64,000 nucleotides of DNA, from positions 62,001 to 126,000 of the forward strand of contig JALHMI010000014.1 of the NCBI GenBank assembly GCA_022844125.1. The letters are read 5' to 3'. Position numbers and translations under genes: made by a program. The notes under the pieces were generated by a model. It saw nothing but the letters and a program-made list of their open reading frames with translations. It searched no databases and was not told where the DNA came from. Of the stretch, positions 36,200-42,923 are shown one piece after another; within the stretch, counting starts at the first letter, position 1, and each line of letters opens with the position of its first letter. Source of the stretch: Pirellulales bacterium. GTDB lineage: Bacteria > Planctomycetota > Planctomycetia > Pirellulales > PALSA-1355.

Positions 36200-36593
36200 C
36201 TCATCGTATCCTGGTAGCCCGGCGCGTGAGCGAGGGAGCTCTGCCGAAAGACACCAGCCAGTGCATCAATACGTGCGAATCTTCCGGGTCACACTCTCCT
36301 CACAACCCGACGGCGTGAGCGAGGCGAACCATCGAGTCGCTCGGCACTCCCTCCTCGCTCACGCGCCTCACGCGTTGGGCTACTACGGCCTGCCGAGCCC
36401 GTTCGAATAGTAGCCCGTAGCGCCAGCGAGGGTGCCGGCCGATGGACCTGACCATGCAACGAGGTCTAGCATGCGGCCGCAATGTGCTGACGCTCCGCGA
36501 TCATTGAGCCACACGCTCATAACCCGACGCGTGAGCGAGGCGAATCGCCAGACCGCGCGAGAATTCCCCCTCGCTCACGCGTCGGGTTGTGAT
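36200..36593. repeat. GTGAGCGAGG hairpin repeats (NPTRERG type)
   Basis: Several inverted arms occur: CCCGGCGCGTGAGCGAGGGA (36220 region); CCGACGGCGTGAGCGAGGCG with CCTCGCTCACGCGCCTCACG (36307-36385); and ACCCGACGCGTGAGCGAGGC with CCTCGCTCACGCGTCGGGTT (36523-36593). Translated in one frame the motif reads NPTRERG. The 36009-36516 stretch has no gene. Confidence 0.75.
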
Positions 36594-36882
36594 TCGAAAA
36601 ACTCGTCATCGGCAGGATCCCGAGGCCCATGGCGCACAGAAGCAGCATCTGAACAGCGATCCCCACGACAATCCCAATCAACAGACCGACCAACTGGCCG
36701 ATCCAAGCATTGCGATACAGAGCGCCGCAGGCGGCAAACGGACTCACAAACGTCAGGACGAGCATCAGCACCGAAAGTCCCTCGTGCTGCCTCCGATCCA
36801 TCGTCGCAAACGCGATTCCAGCAGCGAGACATACGCCGAACCAGAAGGTCGAAGAGAACAATGATCGAAGAGGGATCTGCAT
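36517..36882 (-). CDS. Small membrane protein with repeat-derived C-terminal tail
   Basis: 121 aa from MQIPLRSLFSSTFWF. Three hydrophobic segments (about 7-25, 37-57, 62-85) predict an inner-membrane protein. From about residue 92 the frame enters the dispersed hairpin repeat, giving the tail NPTRERGGILARSGDSPRSR, so the native end of the gene was probably replaced or extended by repeat insertion. It follows two small genes in the same direction at short spacing. No family recognised. Confidence 0.55.
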   Translation of the reverse strand: MQIPLRSLFSSTFWFGVCLAAGIAFATMDRRQHEGLSVLMLVLTFVSPFAACGALYRNAWIGQLVGLLIGIVVGIAVQMLLLCAMGLGILPMTSFSNHNPTRERGGILARSGDSPRSRVGL

Positions 36883-36916
36883 GGACGGGCAGTGTCCTGA
36901 AGTTGCCGCGATACAG

Positions 36917-37144
36917 CTACGTTTCCCCATCCAATTCCGCTTTGCGCCGATAAAGGGCATCGAAGTCTGGGAGATTCGTCCCCTGTCGCTCCACCCATGC
37001 GCGCATCCACTCTTTGTACGGTCCCGTCGACAGACCATCCAAGATGCTCCGCCGTTCTGAAACCGTCAACGCGCGCCCTGCTTGCACTTCCAAGGCACGA
37101 ACAACGAAGTCGAGATGTTTTTGTAGCTCGGAATCACCCTTCAC
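36917..37144 (-). CDS. Small soluble hypothetical protein
   Basis: 75 aa starting at a GTG (37144), 15 bp downstream of the previous stop. The sequence KHLDFVVRALEVQAGRALTV followed by LDGLSTGPYKEWMRAWVERQ is amphipathic and helical. The close spacing to both neighbours supports an operon. The start is uncertain because no Shine-Dalgarno is seen. Function unknown. Confidence 0.55.
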   Translation of the reverse strand: MKGDSELQKHLDFVVRALEVQAGRALTVSERRSILDGLSTGPYKEWMRAWVERQGTNLPDFDALYRRKAELDGET

Positions 37145-37158
37145 GTTTGTCTCGCGAG

Positions 37159-37617
37159 CTAGTCAAGCTGCATGTCGTATTGTGCTGCGTACCAGTACTG
37201 TTCTAGTTCCGACCACTTGCGCAGAACATAATGGCAGGTAACGCTCCCGAGCGGGTCCCAGTAACGACGCGAGTGAGTCTGAGGCCGGCTTCCGTCGGGC
37301 CGATTTTCCACGGTCACGCCGTGGTTTCCGGCGGCGACAAAGAAATCCAATCCATCTCCAGAAGAACGATGCGTAAAGCCAAGTATCGAGACTTGGCCAA
37401 ACGTTCCCATACGGCTAACCGAAATCACCGACGGATCATTCGCCCATACCCTCACCTTGAATCCGCCTGGCAACTCAGTGTTTTCTACAGGCCAGTTTGC
37501 TCGCAACTGATCTGCAAGGCATTTCAGTTCAGGCAGAGTGCGCCGCAAGCGCCAACGGAACAGGGGCTTAGTTGCCCATTTGTTCAGGCGATGCCGGGTT
37601 CTGAGGAATAGTTCCAT
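37159..37617 (-). CDS. Hypothetical protein with leaderless-type start
   Basis: 152 aa beginning MELFLRTRHRLNKWATK. The N-terminal 45 residues are basic and helical; the rest is beta-rich (GGFKVRVWANDPSVISVSRM, LDFFVAAGNHGVTVENRP), ending in an aromatic helix. TAGAAT lies exactly six bases before ATG on the same strand and no Shine-Dalgarno is present. The size and island context would suit an immunity protein, but no family match supports that. Confidence 0.65.
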   Translation of the reverse strand: MELFLRTRHRLNKWATKPLFRWRLRRTLPELKCLADQLRANWPVENTELPGGFKVRVWANDPSVISVSRMGTFGQVSILGFTHRSSGDGLDFFVAAGNHGVTVENRPDGSRPQTHSRRYWDPLGSVTCHYVLRKWSELEQYWYAAQYDMQLD

Positions 37618-37623
37618 GTGGGC

Positions 37624-37629
37624 ATTCTA
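37624..37629 (-). promoter_or_regulatory. -10 box TAGAAT, six bases before ATG
   Basis: Minus-strand TAGAAT, then GCCCAC, then the ATG at 37617. Confidence 0.6.
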
Positions 37630-37717
37630 CCGCGCGTCGAAAAGCCTCGTCAAAGCTGGGGTTTGTCCGCTGCTGGCAGCCGTTGCTGGCCGCGCTCCTT
37701 CTTTTGCCCTCACCGGC

Positions 37718-37723
37718 TATACT
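37718..37723 (+). promoter_or_regulatory. -10 box TATACT, six bases before ATG
   Basis: TATACT, then GCCCCT, then ATG at 37730. The next gene has the closely similar TGGAAT-GCCCCC-ATGAGCGA. Confidence 0.6.
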
Positions 37724-37729
37724 GCCCCT

Positions 37730-37903
37730 ATGAGCGAATCGAGTACAACACGCTGGTCGAGTCTGAATCTTCGCTGGATCGTCGTTATCGCTCTGGCAAT
37801 GTTGTGGCTTCCGTTGAACTGGTACTTCAACACGATCTGGTGGAACGACTTCGTCACCTTCGAACTGAAAGTCATCGATAAGCTCGCCAAGGATTTCTGG
37901 TAG
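37730..37903 (+). CDS. 57-aa single-pass membrane protein
   Basis: Begins MSESSTTRWSSLNLRWIVVI; one transmembrane helix (about 16-37) and a charged C-terminus. A longer frame to the left exists, but the -10 box and the shared ATGAGCGA start context with the following genes mark this ATG. No family recognised. Confidence 0.6.
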   Translation: MSESSTTRWSSLNLRWIVVIALAMLWLPLNWYFNTIWWNDFVTFELKVIDKLAKDFW

Positions 37904-37926
37904 CCTCTGTCCATTCGTTGCTCGGC

Positions 37927-37932
37927 TGGAAT
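37927..37932 (+). promoter_or_regulatory. -10 box TGGAAT, six bases before ATG
   Basis: TGGAAT, then GCCCCC, then ATG at 37939. Confidence 0.6.
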
Positions 37933-37938
37933 GCCCCC

Positions 37939-38592
37939 ATGAGCGAACAGCCCGATACCCTTCCGAAAGCTGCCCGCCTGCGCAGCTCCTTACGCCTGGC
38001 GCTTTACGCCGCGGGAGCATTCCTCGCTTTGCTAGTCTTGTGGCGCGTTGTGGGCATTCCGCTGATGACGCATTACCCCTACCAGCGCGTTTTGAGCGAA
38101 GCGGAAATTGGGGATGGCCCGATTCCTGCAATCAATGAAACCGCCATGTCGCCTGGTTCGACGATCACCGCCACAACGGCGACTGGGACCATTTCTATCA
38201 AGGCTGGCGATGGCCTGAAACGTTCCTACACCTGGGAAGGCGACACTCGCTCGGTCGAAATGGTGCCGCGTGAAAAGCGGTGGTACGGTAGCTTGGGGCT
38301 GTGGTTTCCTGGGCCCGGGCATCACTGGGAGCCACACAACGGCATCACGCGGGGAGTGGTCGAGGAAGGACAGCAGCACTTCAAGACCGTTGATGACGCG
38401 ATGAAATGGATCGACGATGACAGCAACAAGTCGGTGCCGCTGGTCTATCGCAACGACGCACTGGCGGTTGGCTGGTCCAAGAATCTTGAGCGATCCCAAC
38501 TCAACGTCACTGTATGGCAAATCTACGTTGACGGCCAAAAGCCCTCGTTGCTCCCCGGAAGCCAGGATGACTTGATAAACGTGACGCCTTGA
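37939..38592 (+). CDS. Membrane-anchored hypothetical protein
   Basis: 217 aa from MSEQPDTLPKAARLRSSLRL. One N-terminal transmembrane helix (about 20-42) precedes an extracytoplasmic domain of about 170 residues with beta-rich text (ATTATGTISIKAGDGLKRSY) and Trp-rich segments (EKRWYGSLGLWFPGPGHHWE). The start is fixed by the six-base -10 spacing and ATGAGCGA context rather than the earlier in-frame ATG at 37918. Function unknown. Confidence 0.65.
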   Translation: MSEQPDTLPKAARLRSSLRLALYAAGAFLALLVLWRVVGIPLMTHYPYQRVLSEAEIGDGPIPAINETAMSPGSTITATTATGTISIKAGDGLKRSYTWEGDTRSVEMVPREKRWYGSLGLWFPGPGHHWEPHNGITRGVVEEGQQHFKTVDDAMKWIDDDSNKSVPLVYRNDALAVGWSKNLERSQLNVTVWQIYVDGQKPSLLPGSQDDLINVTP

Positions 38593-38628
38593 GCGTCCCG
38601 ACCCTCGTGTGGCCTTGTCTATGCGCGG

Positions 38629-38634
38629 TAGAAT
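38629..38634 (+). promoter_or_regulatory. -10 box TAGAAT, six bases before a short ATG frame
   Basis: TAGAAT, then GGTGGC, then ATG at 38641. The frame encodes only 11 residues (MSQAGCTYPPK) before TAG at 38676. Confidence 0.5.
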
Positions 38635-38640
38635 GGTGGC

Positions 38641-38676
38641 ATGAGCCAAGCAGGTTGCACTTACCCACCTAAGTAG
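38641..38676 (+). other. Possible 11-codon leader peptide
   Basis: This short frame shares the box-ATGAGC start pattern of the real genes around it and ends 20 bp before the 71-aa membrane gene. It could be a leader peptide, a decayed gene, or a promoter whose start codon is unused. Confidence 0.3.
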
Positions 38677-38696
38677 CCGCTAATAGACATCACAAT

Positions 38697-38912
38697 ATGA
38701 GAAGCCGCAGGCGAATCTTATTTGTCGCGACGACTGCAATTGCCGCTCATGCCGCTCTTATTTGGATGATGTTTAGTTTTCCCCCGCTGATGTTCGCGAT
38801 CCCCGCGCTGCTCGCGGCCATTTGGCTGGCGGCTTTCGTTATCTCGCTAATTGTCTTGATTTTCTTCGTGGTTGACAAAGCCAGGGGTGTACTCCGGCGG
38901 ACGCGCGATTGA
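38697..38912 (+). CDS. 71-aa membrane protein
   Basis: Begins MRSRRRILFVATTAIAAHAA. Two hydrophobic segments (about 7-27 and 31-59) and basic ends (MRSRRR and RGVLRRTRD) fit a small inner-membrane protein. No Shine-Dalgarno or exact box lies before it; it may be transcribed from the 38629 promoter. Family unknown. Confidence 0.6.
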   Translation: MRSRRRILFVATTAIAAHAALIWMMFSFPPLMFAIPALLAAIWLAAFVISLIVLIFFVVDKARGVLRRTRD

Positions 38913-38927
38913 TTACTGACAATACCC

Positions 38928-39041
38928 ATGAGCATCTTCGCAGCAGCCTACGGAGTCTCTTGGCCGGTCGCGTTAGTGACCGTTGGACTACTGGCCCTGT
39001 TCGTGTTCTGGCTTTCCAGACGTGGACCAACTCAGCACTAG
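38928..39041 (+). CDS. 37-aa single-pass membrane peptide
   Basis: Sequence MSIFAAAYGVSWPVALVTVG continues to LLALFVFWLSRRGPTQH. One clear transmembrane helix (about 13-31) followed by a positive end. A weaker box GACAAT lies four bases before ATG. Its TAG stop overlaps the TAGAAT box of the next gene. Confidence 0.5.
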   Translation: MSIFAAAYGVSWPVALVTVGLLALFVFWLSRRGPTQH

Positions 39042-39044
39042 AAT
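39039..39044 (+). promoter_or_regulatory. -10 box TAGAAT, six bases before ATG
   Basis: TAGAAT (its TAG is the stop of the previous small gene), then GATCTC, then ATG at 39051. Confidence 0.6.
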
Positions 39045-39050
39045 GATCTC

Positions 39051-39425
39051 ATGAGCGACCTTGGCAGCAACTACGAAGCGCAGGGGCATCTGATGCTCAA
39101 CCACCTCAACCCAGCCTCACAGCGCGTCGTCCACTGGATTGGCGCCTTCGCGGGAGCACTTTGCCTTCTGACCGGCGGTCTCGCCCTGGTCGGCGGACAA
39201 CGCGACTTTAGTGTCTTCGCGTTGCTCTTCTCGGGCGTCTGGGTCTTGGTCAGTTCAATCGTCGGCCTGCGCCAGCCAATTGCCGACTTACAAATGCCCG
39301 CTGGCAGCAAGCTGCCGTGTCTGAGCGGGGAAGAATTGGAGCGGCTTCTGGACGAGGAGTCGAGCAGCGAATCGACCTACGCTGGCACCTATACTCGAGC
39401 CGATACCTACCGTGACCACGATTGA
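39051..39425 (+). CDS. Two-helix membrane protein with acidic tail
   Basis: 124 aa beginning MSDLGSNYEAQGHLMLNHLN. Two transmembrane helices (about 26-47 and 52-72) are followed by a cytoplasmic or periplasmic tail rich in Glu and Ser (EELERLLDEESSSESTYAGT). The start is set by the box. Unknown family. Confidence 0.65.
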   Translation: MSDLGSNYEAQGHLMLNHLNPASQRVVHWIGAFAGALCLLTGGLALVGGQRDFSVFALLFSGVWVLVSSIVGLRQPIADLQMPAGSKLPCLSGEELERLLDEESSSESTYAGTYTRADTYRDHD

Positions 39426-39445
39426 TGGGATCGTGGATGACGTCC

Positions 39446-39451
39446 TGGAAT
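39446..39451 (+). promoter_or_regulatory. -10 box TGGAAT, six bases before ATG
   Basis: TGGAAT, then ACTCGC, then ATG at 39458. It decides this start over the in-frame ATG at 39422. Confidence 0.6.
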
Positions 39452-39457
39452 ACTCGC

Positions 39458-39733
39458 ATGAGCGAAGGCCGAAAAATCGCGGCTTGGACCGCCTTTGGGG
39501 CGATCGGCGGAGGCGCGCTAAACGTTTTATTTAACTGGCTGATTTGTCTAGCGCTGAATGCGGTTAGAGAGGGTGATCACTTTGAGTCTGATCCCCTGCG
39601 GTCATTTGCCTTAGGCGCGATTGCCTGCGCAACGGCCATCGGCGGTTCGTGGTTGTGGCAAATGAAACGCCGCTGGTGGGCGGCCCTCGCAGTTGGTGTC
39701 GGATACGCGATGCTCGGCGTCTTGTTCCAATAG
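39458..39733 (+). CDS. 91-aa membrane protein
   Basis: Begins MSEGRKIAAWTAFGAIGGGA. Three hydrophobic segments (about 7-33, 51-66, 73-90) predict an integral membrane protein. The upstream ATG at 39422 is rejected because the -10 box would then lie inside the gene. Unknown function. Confidence 0.65.
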   Translation: MSEGRKIAAWTAFGAIGGGALNVLFNWLICLALNAVREGDHFESDPLRSFALGAIACATAIGGSWLWQMKRRWWAALAVGVGYAMLGVLFQ

Positions 39734-39743
39734 CGGCTTTTTC

Positions 39744-40103
39744 ATGCGCGGCGAACAATTCACAACCTCCTGGCTGCGACATGTCCCCGCGCTGCTGATC
39801 GCGATGGTCGCTGCGCTCGGCGCGGGATTCTTGTTCGCCCTCTACGTCCCGATCACGACCAACTATGTGGTTCAGGCGACGTTCGATTCCATGCCGCAGG
39901 ACGATGTCGCGTTGCTGAAATGGATGGCAAACCAGCCTGGGGCTGTGGGGCCATCCGCTCAAATCGAGAGGCCACCAGGCACGAAGCTCCTGAAGGTCCA
40001 TTTCCGGATGACCCGTCCCCTCTTGGGCGAGCCATCGCTTCCCGATGTCGATCAAGCCTGGGCTCACCTGGGCTACACGATGTCGGCTGAGGTTTATCCC
40101 TGA
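39744..40103 (+). CDS. Membrane-anchored hypothetical protein
   Basis: 119 aa from MRGEQFTTSWLRHVPALLIA. One N-terminal transmembrane helix (about 13-36) and an outer domain with ATFDSMPQDDVALLKWMANQ and KLLKVHFRMTRPLLGEPSLP. It follows the previous stop by 10 bp, so it is probably co-transcribed. No exact -10 box precedes it. Confidence 0.65.
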   Translation: MRGEQFTTSWLRHVPALLIAMVAALGAGFLFALYVPITTNYVVQATFDSMPQDDVALLKWMANQPGAVGPSAQIERPPGTKLLKVHFRMTRPLLGEPSLPDVDQAWAHLGYTMSAEVYP

Positions 40104-40119
40104 GCCGTTGCCGCGCCAC

Positions 40120-40596
40120 TCATGACTTGATCGATCGGCGTAGCAGCGAAAAGAAGTGCTCGATGTTATCGGCCAGATAATAGCAATCGCCGAACGCCTG
40201 TTTGAAATAGATGTTGCCGAAGCCGTCCTCATCGCGAACGACATCGAGCAGAATCAGGCTCCCCAAGGGCGTCGCTCCGATAGGCAGTAGCTGCGGCGGA
40301 TCGTTGTCTTCAAACACTTCCAGATCGACGTCACTTCCAAGCTCTGCCTCGGGATGCGAAGGATGCAACCCGGAGATGAAGATCAACGCATCTTCGGGAC
40401 AGCCCTCGGTCGTCGGAGTGATGACTGGATCGCTAAAGTAGCCGCCATTGTACGCGAGCAGGAACTTTCGGAAGTCATCCGGAAAGCGCACCTTGATCTT
40501 CGCTTCCAGCGCAGCCACCTCGGATTCCGTCGGCAGCGGAAAGCGTTCCCGGCAGAACTTTTGATACGCGGATTCGATGGAGTTGAACGCGGCCAT
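40120..40596 (-). CDS. SMI1/KNR4 (SUKH) family protein, intact copy
   Basis: 158 aa from MAAFNSIESAYQKFCRERFP. SUKH features are ESEVAALEAKIKVRFPDDFR-KFLLAYNGG near the N-terminus, PIGATPLGSLILLDV in the middle and YYLADNIEHFFSLL at the end. SUKH proteins often serve as immunity proteins against polymorphic or contact-dependent toxins, though other roles exist. The ATG overlaps the TGA of the upstream paralogue (TGATG), implying coupled translation. No toxin gene is visible in the window. Confidence 0.88.
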   Translation of the reverse strand: MAAFNSIESAYQKFCRERFPLPTESEVAALEAKIKVRFPDDFRKFLLAYNGGYFSDPVITPTTEGCPEDALIFISGLHPSHPEAELGSDVDLEVFEDNDPPQLLPIGATPLGSLILLDVVRDEDGFGNIYFKQAFGDCYYLADNIEHFFSLLRRSIKS

Positions 40597-41071
40597 CAGG
40601 AGCCCGGTTGAGCGCGAAGCAGGGAAAAGAAGTGCTCGATGTTGTCGGCCAGCGGATACCAATCGCCGAAGGCCTTCTTGAAATAGATGACGCCGCGTTC
40701 TTCACCGTCCTCGACGTCGAGCACGATCAGGCTCCCCAAGGGCGTTGCGCCGATCACCACGACCACGGGCGGATCATTGTCGTGAAAAGTGTGAAGTACA
40801 ATTCACGTCCAATGTCAGCTTCTTCGTGAGAGGCATGCAGTCCACAGATAAAGATCAAGGCATCCTCGGGACAGCCTTCGGTCGTCGGAGTGATGGCTGG
40901 GTCGTTGAAATAGCCGCCGTTGTACTCAAGCAGAAACCGGCGGAAGTCGTCCGGGAATCGCACGTTAATCTTTGCCTCTAGCGCCGCCACCTCGGATTCC
41001 GTTGGCCGCGGGAATCGTTCCCGGCAGAACTGCTGATATGCGGATTCGATAGAATCGAGCGCCGCGCTCAT
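40596..41071 (-). pseudogene. SMI1/KNR4 (SUKH) paralogue, frameshifted
   Basis: Starts MSAALDSIESAYQQFCRERF and matches its neighbour closely. At about 40788-40800 (plus-strand text GTCGTGAAAAGTGTGAAG) the frame shifts, and the first frame ends at 40754 after 105 residues. The next frame then continues the family sequence (DNDPPVVVVIGATPLGSLIV through DNIEHFFSLL) to a TGA at 40596-40598. A one-base loss in a CTTTTC run would explain it. It could be a real pseudogene, a phase-variable gene or a sequencing error. Confidence 0.8.
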
Positions 41072-41074
41072 GGT

Positions 41075-41587
41075 TCAGCCAGTTCCTTCCTCACGCTTCC
41101 CAAGGTACTTTCCCTGCAATTGCCATAACAGGCGACCGTCCGCGCTTTCGACAATCCACACGTCGGCAACTTCCGACAACCTCTCGTAGCGAATCTGACG
41201 ACGGTGTCGCCAAGTCGAAGGCTTGCCATCTTGTTCTTCTTGCCGAATTCCAGCATAGCCGTCAAAGTCCGGCGTGCCAAGCAATGCCAGCGCATCTTGG
41301 ATCGTCCGGATCGGGGCCAAGATTTCTTCGAGGCGTTCCCCTTCGCTTCTCGATACGACTTCGAATAGCAGCGCTCGTTTTGACTCAGGTGCCGCCCCGC
41401 CGCAAAACGGGCAGTGGTAGATCACGAGCATCGACCGACCCTCGTGGTTTGCTTGCTGATACGTGAACTGAAATTCACCCGTCCGTTCGTGAAACACGAT
41501 CGGATTGTCTGGGTCCTCGGCCGCGTGCCGCAAGTAACTGCACGTGCAAGCTTGCTCAGTCACAGAGGCATACGTCGGCTTTGGCAT
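41075..41587 (-). CDS. Hypothetical protein with CPFCGG motif, SUKH-linked
   Basis: 170 aa; ATG 41587 after GAGGTGAG. The N-terminal half has CTCSYLRHAAEDPDNPIVFH, and IYHCPFCGGAAPESKRALL suggests a zinc-binding CxxC. The C-terminal half (ERLSEVADVWIVESADGRLL) is beta-rich. It ends 3 bp before the first SUKH start and thus leads a three-gene operon with the SUKH pair. Similar CPFCG proteins of unknown function occur beside immunity genes, but I cannot name the family. Confidence 0.7.
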   Translation of the reverse strand: MPKPTYASVTEQACTCSYLRHAAEDPDNPIVFHERTGEFQFTYQQANHEGRSMLVIYHCPFCGGAAPESKRALLFEVVSRSEGERLEEILAPIRTIQDALALLGTPDFDGYAGIRQEEQDGKPSTWRHRRQIRYERLSEVADVWIVESADGRLLWQLQGKYLGKREEGTG

Positions 41588-41652
41588 GAATCTCACCTCG
41601 CCTTCTGCCGCACTGTAGCGCGTCGCGTCGCATACCACCACTTGAGCCCGAG

Positions 41653-42888
41653 CTACTTCTTCCCCACCGCCGTCAGTCGCGACTGCGTGCGCAGGTACAT
41701 CCGCCCGTTCGCGATCGCGGGCGTGGAACGGCTCACGTCGCCCAACGGGCTCTTGCCAAGCAGCTCGAACTTGTCGCTCGCACGCACCGCGGCAACTTCC
41801 CCTTCGCTCGAGATGCAATACACCGCGTCGGCCACGCGCACGGGCGAACCAAAATAATCGCCACCCACGCGGTTGCGCCACAGGATCTCGCCGGTCGCGC
41901 CGTTCATGCAGCTCACGATGCCGCGGTCGCCCCACAGGAAGACCAACTCCCCCTTGGCCACCAGCGAGGGCACATACGGAGCATTCGTCTTGTCCACCTG
42001 GTACACCACCTTCGGCTCGCCGCCGTCGGCCTGCGGATCGACCGCCACCAGGTTGTTGTTGCCGCCGCCTTGCCCGCACGTGGCCAGCACGAGTCCGTCG
42101 ACGATGATCGGCGAGCTCACCGGCCGCTGCTTGAACACGCCGGCCAATTCCCAGAGGGTCTTACCGGTCTTGGGATCGAGCGACGTCACGCCGTGTACGC
42201 GACTGCACAGGATCAGCTCGGCTGGCTTGCCTTGCGGCTGCAGAATGCACGGCGTCGAATAGCTTGTGTTCTGCTCGGGCAGCCGCTCGCGAGCGATCTT
42301 CCACTTCGTCGCCCCGCTCGTGCGATCGACGGCCACGATAAAACTGTCAGCATCCTGATCGTTGGCGATGATCACCAGGTCGTCCACAATGATCGGCGAA
42401 GTGCCGAACCCATGCTGGCTGACAAACGGCCCGAGGTTCGCCTTCCACACCGGCTCGCCATCGTGCGAGAGCGCGAGCAGCGTGAACTCTTCCGGTGTGC
42501 TCCAGGCGCAGTACACATGATCGCCATCGACCACCGGCGTGCTGGAGGCCAGCGAGTTGAGCTGGTGAATATGATGCGCGCTCGAGGGATACTCCTTCTG
42601 CCAGAGCAGCTTGCCATCGGTTGCACTGACGCACAGCACATAGCGCGTGCCTTTCTCGGCGTCGGCACTCAAGAGAAAGATCTTCTCGCCCCACAGCACC
42701 GGCGAGGAATGTCCCACGCCCGGCAGCGTCGTGCTCCACAGTTCATCGCTCGCGGTCCACACGGCCGGGATGGTCGTCGCCTCGCTTTCGCCACTGCCGT
42801 TCGGTCCGCGGAAGCGCGTCCATTCCTGAGCGGTTGCGGCGGATGTGAGGAGCAGTGCTGCTAAGCCGCAAACGATTGCACGTGTCAT
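41653..42888 (-). CDS. Secreted PQQ-like beta-propeller protein
   Basis: 411 aa from MTRAIVCGLAALLLTSAATA, with a signal peptide cut after ATA or TAQ. The mature protein starts WTRFRGPNGSGESEATTIP, the common opening of planctomycete PQQ-like repeat proteins. Blade motifs follow (GEKIFLLSADAEKGTRYVLC, LDPKTGKTLWEL, GATGEILWRN). PQQ dehydrogenase active-site residues are not evident, so it is probably a structural or binding propeller in the periplasm. Confidence 0.92.
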   Translation of the reverse strand: MTRAIVCGLAALLLTSAATAQEWTRFRGPNGSGESEATTIPAVWTASDELWSTTLPGVGHSSPVLWGEKIFLLSADAEKGTRYVLCVSATDGKLLWQKEYPSSAHHIHQLNSLASSTPVVDGDHVYCAWSTPEEFTLLALSHDGEPVWKANLGPFVSQHGFGTSPIIVDDLVIIANDQDADSFIVAVDRTSGATKWKIARERLPEQNTSYSTPCILQPQGKPAELILCSRVHGVTSLDPKTGKTLWELAGVFKQRPVSSPIIVDGLVLATCGQGGGNNNLVAVDPQADGGEPKVVYQVDKTNAPYVPSLVAKGELVFLWGDRGIVSCMNGATGEILWRNRVGGDYFGSPVRVADAVYCISSEGEVAAVRASDKFELLGKSPLGDVSRSTPAIANGRMYLRTQSRLTAVGKK

Positions 42889-42923
42889 CAGGTGGGCTCC
42901 GAAGGGCAGGGGGGCGGGCAACG

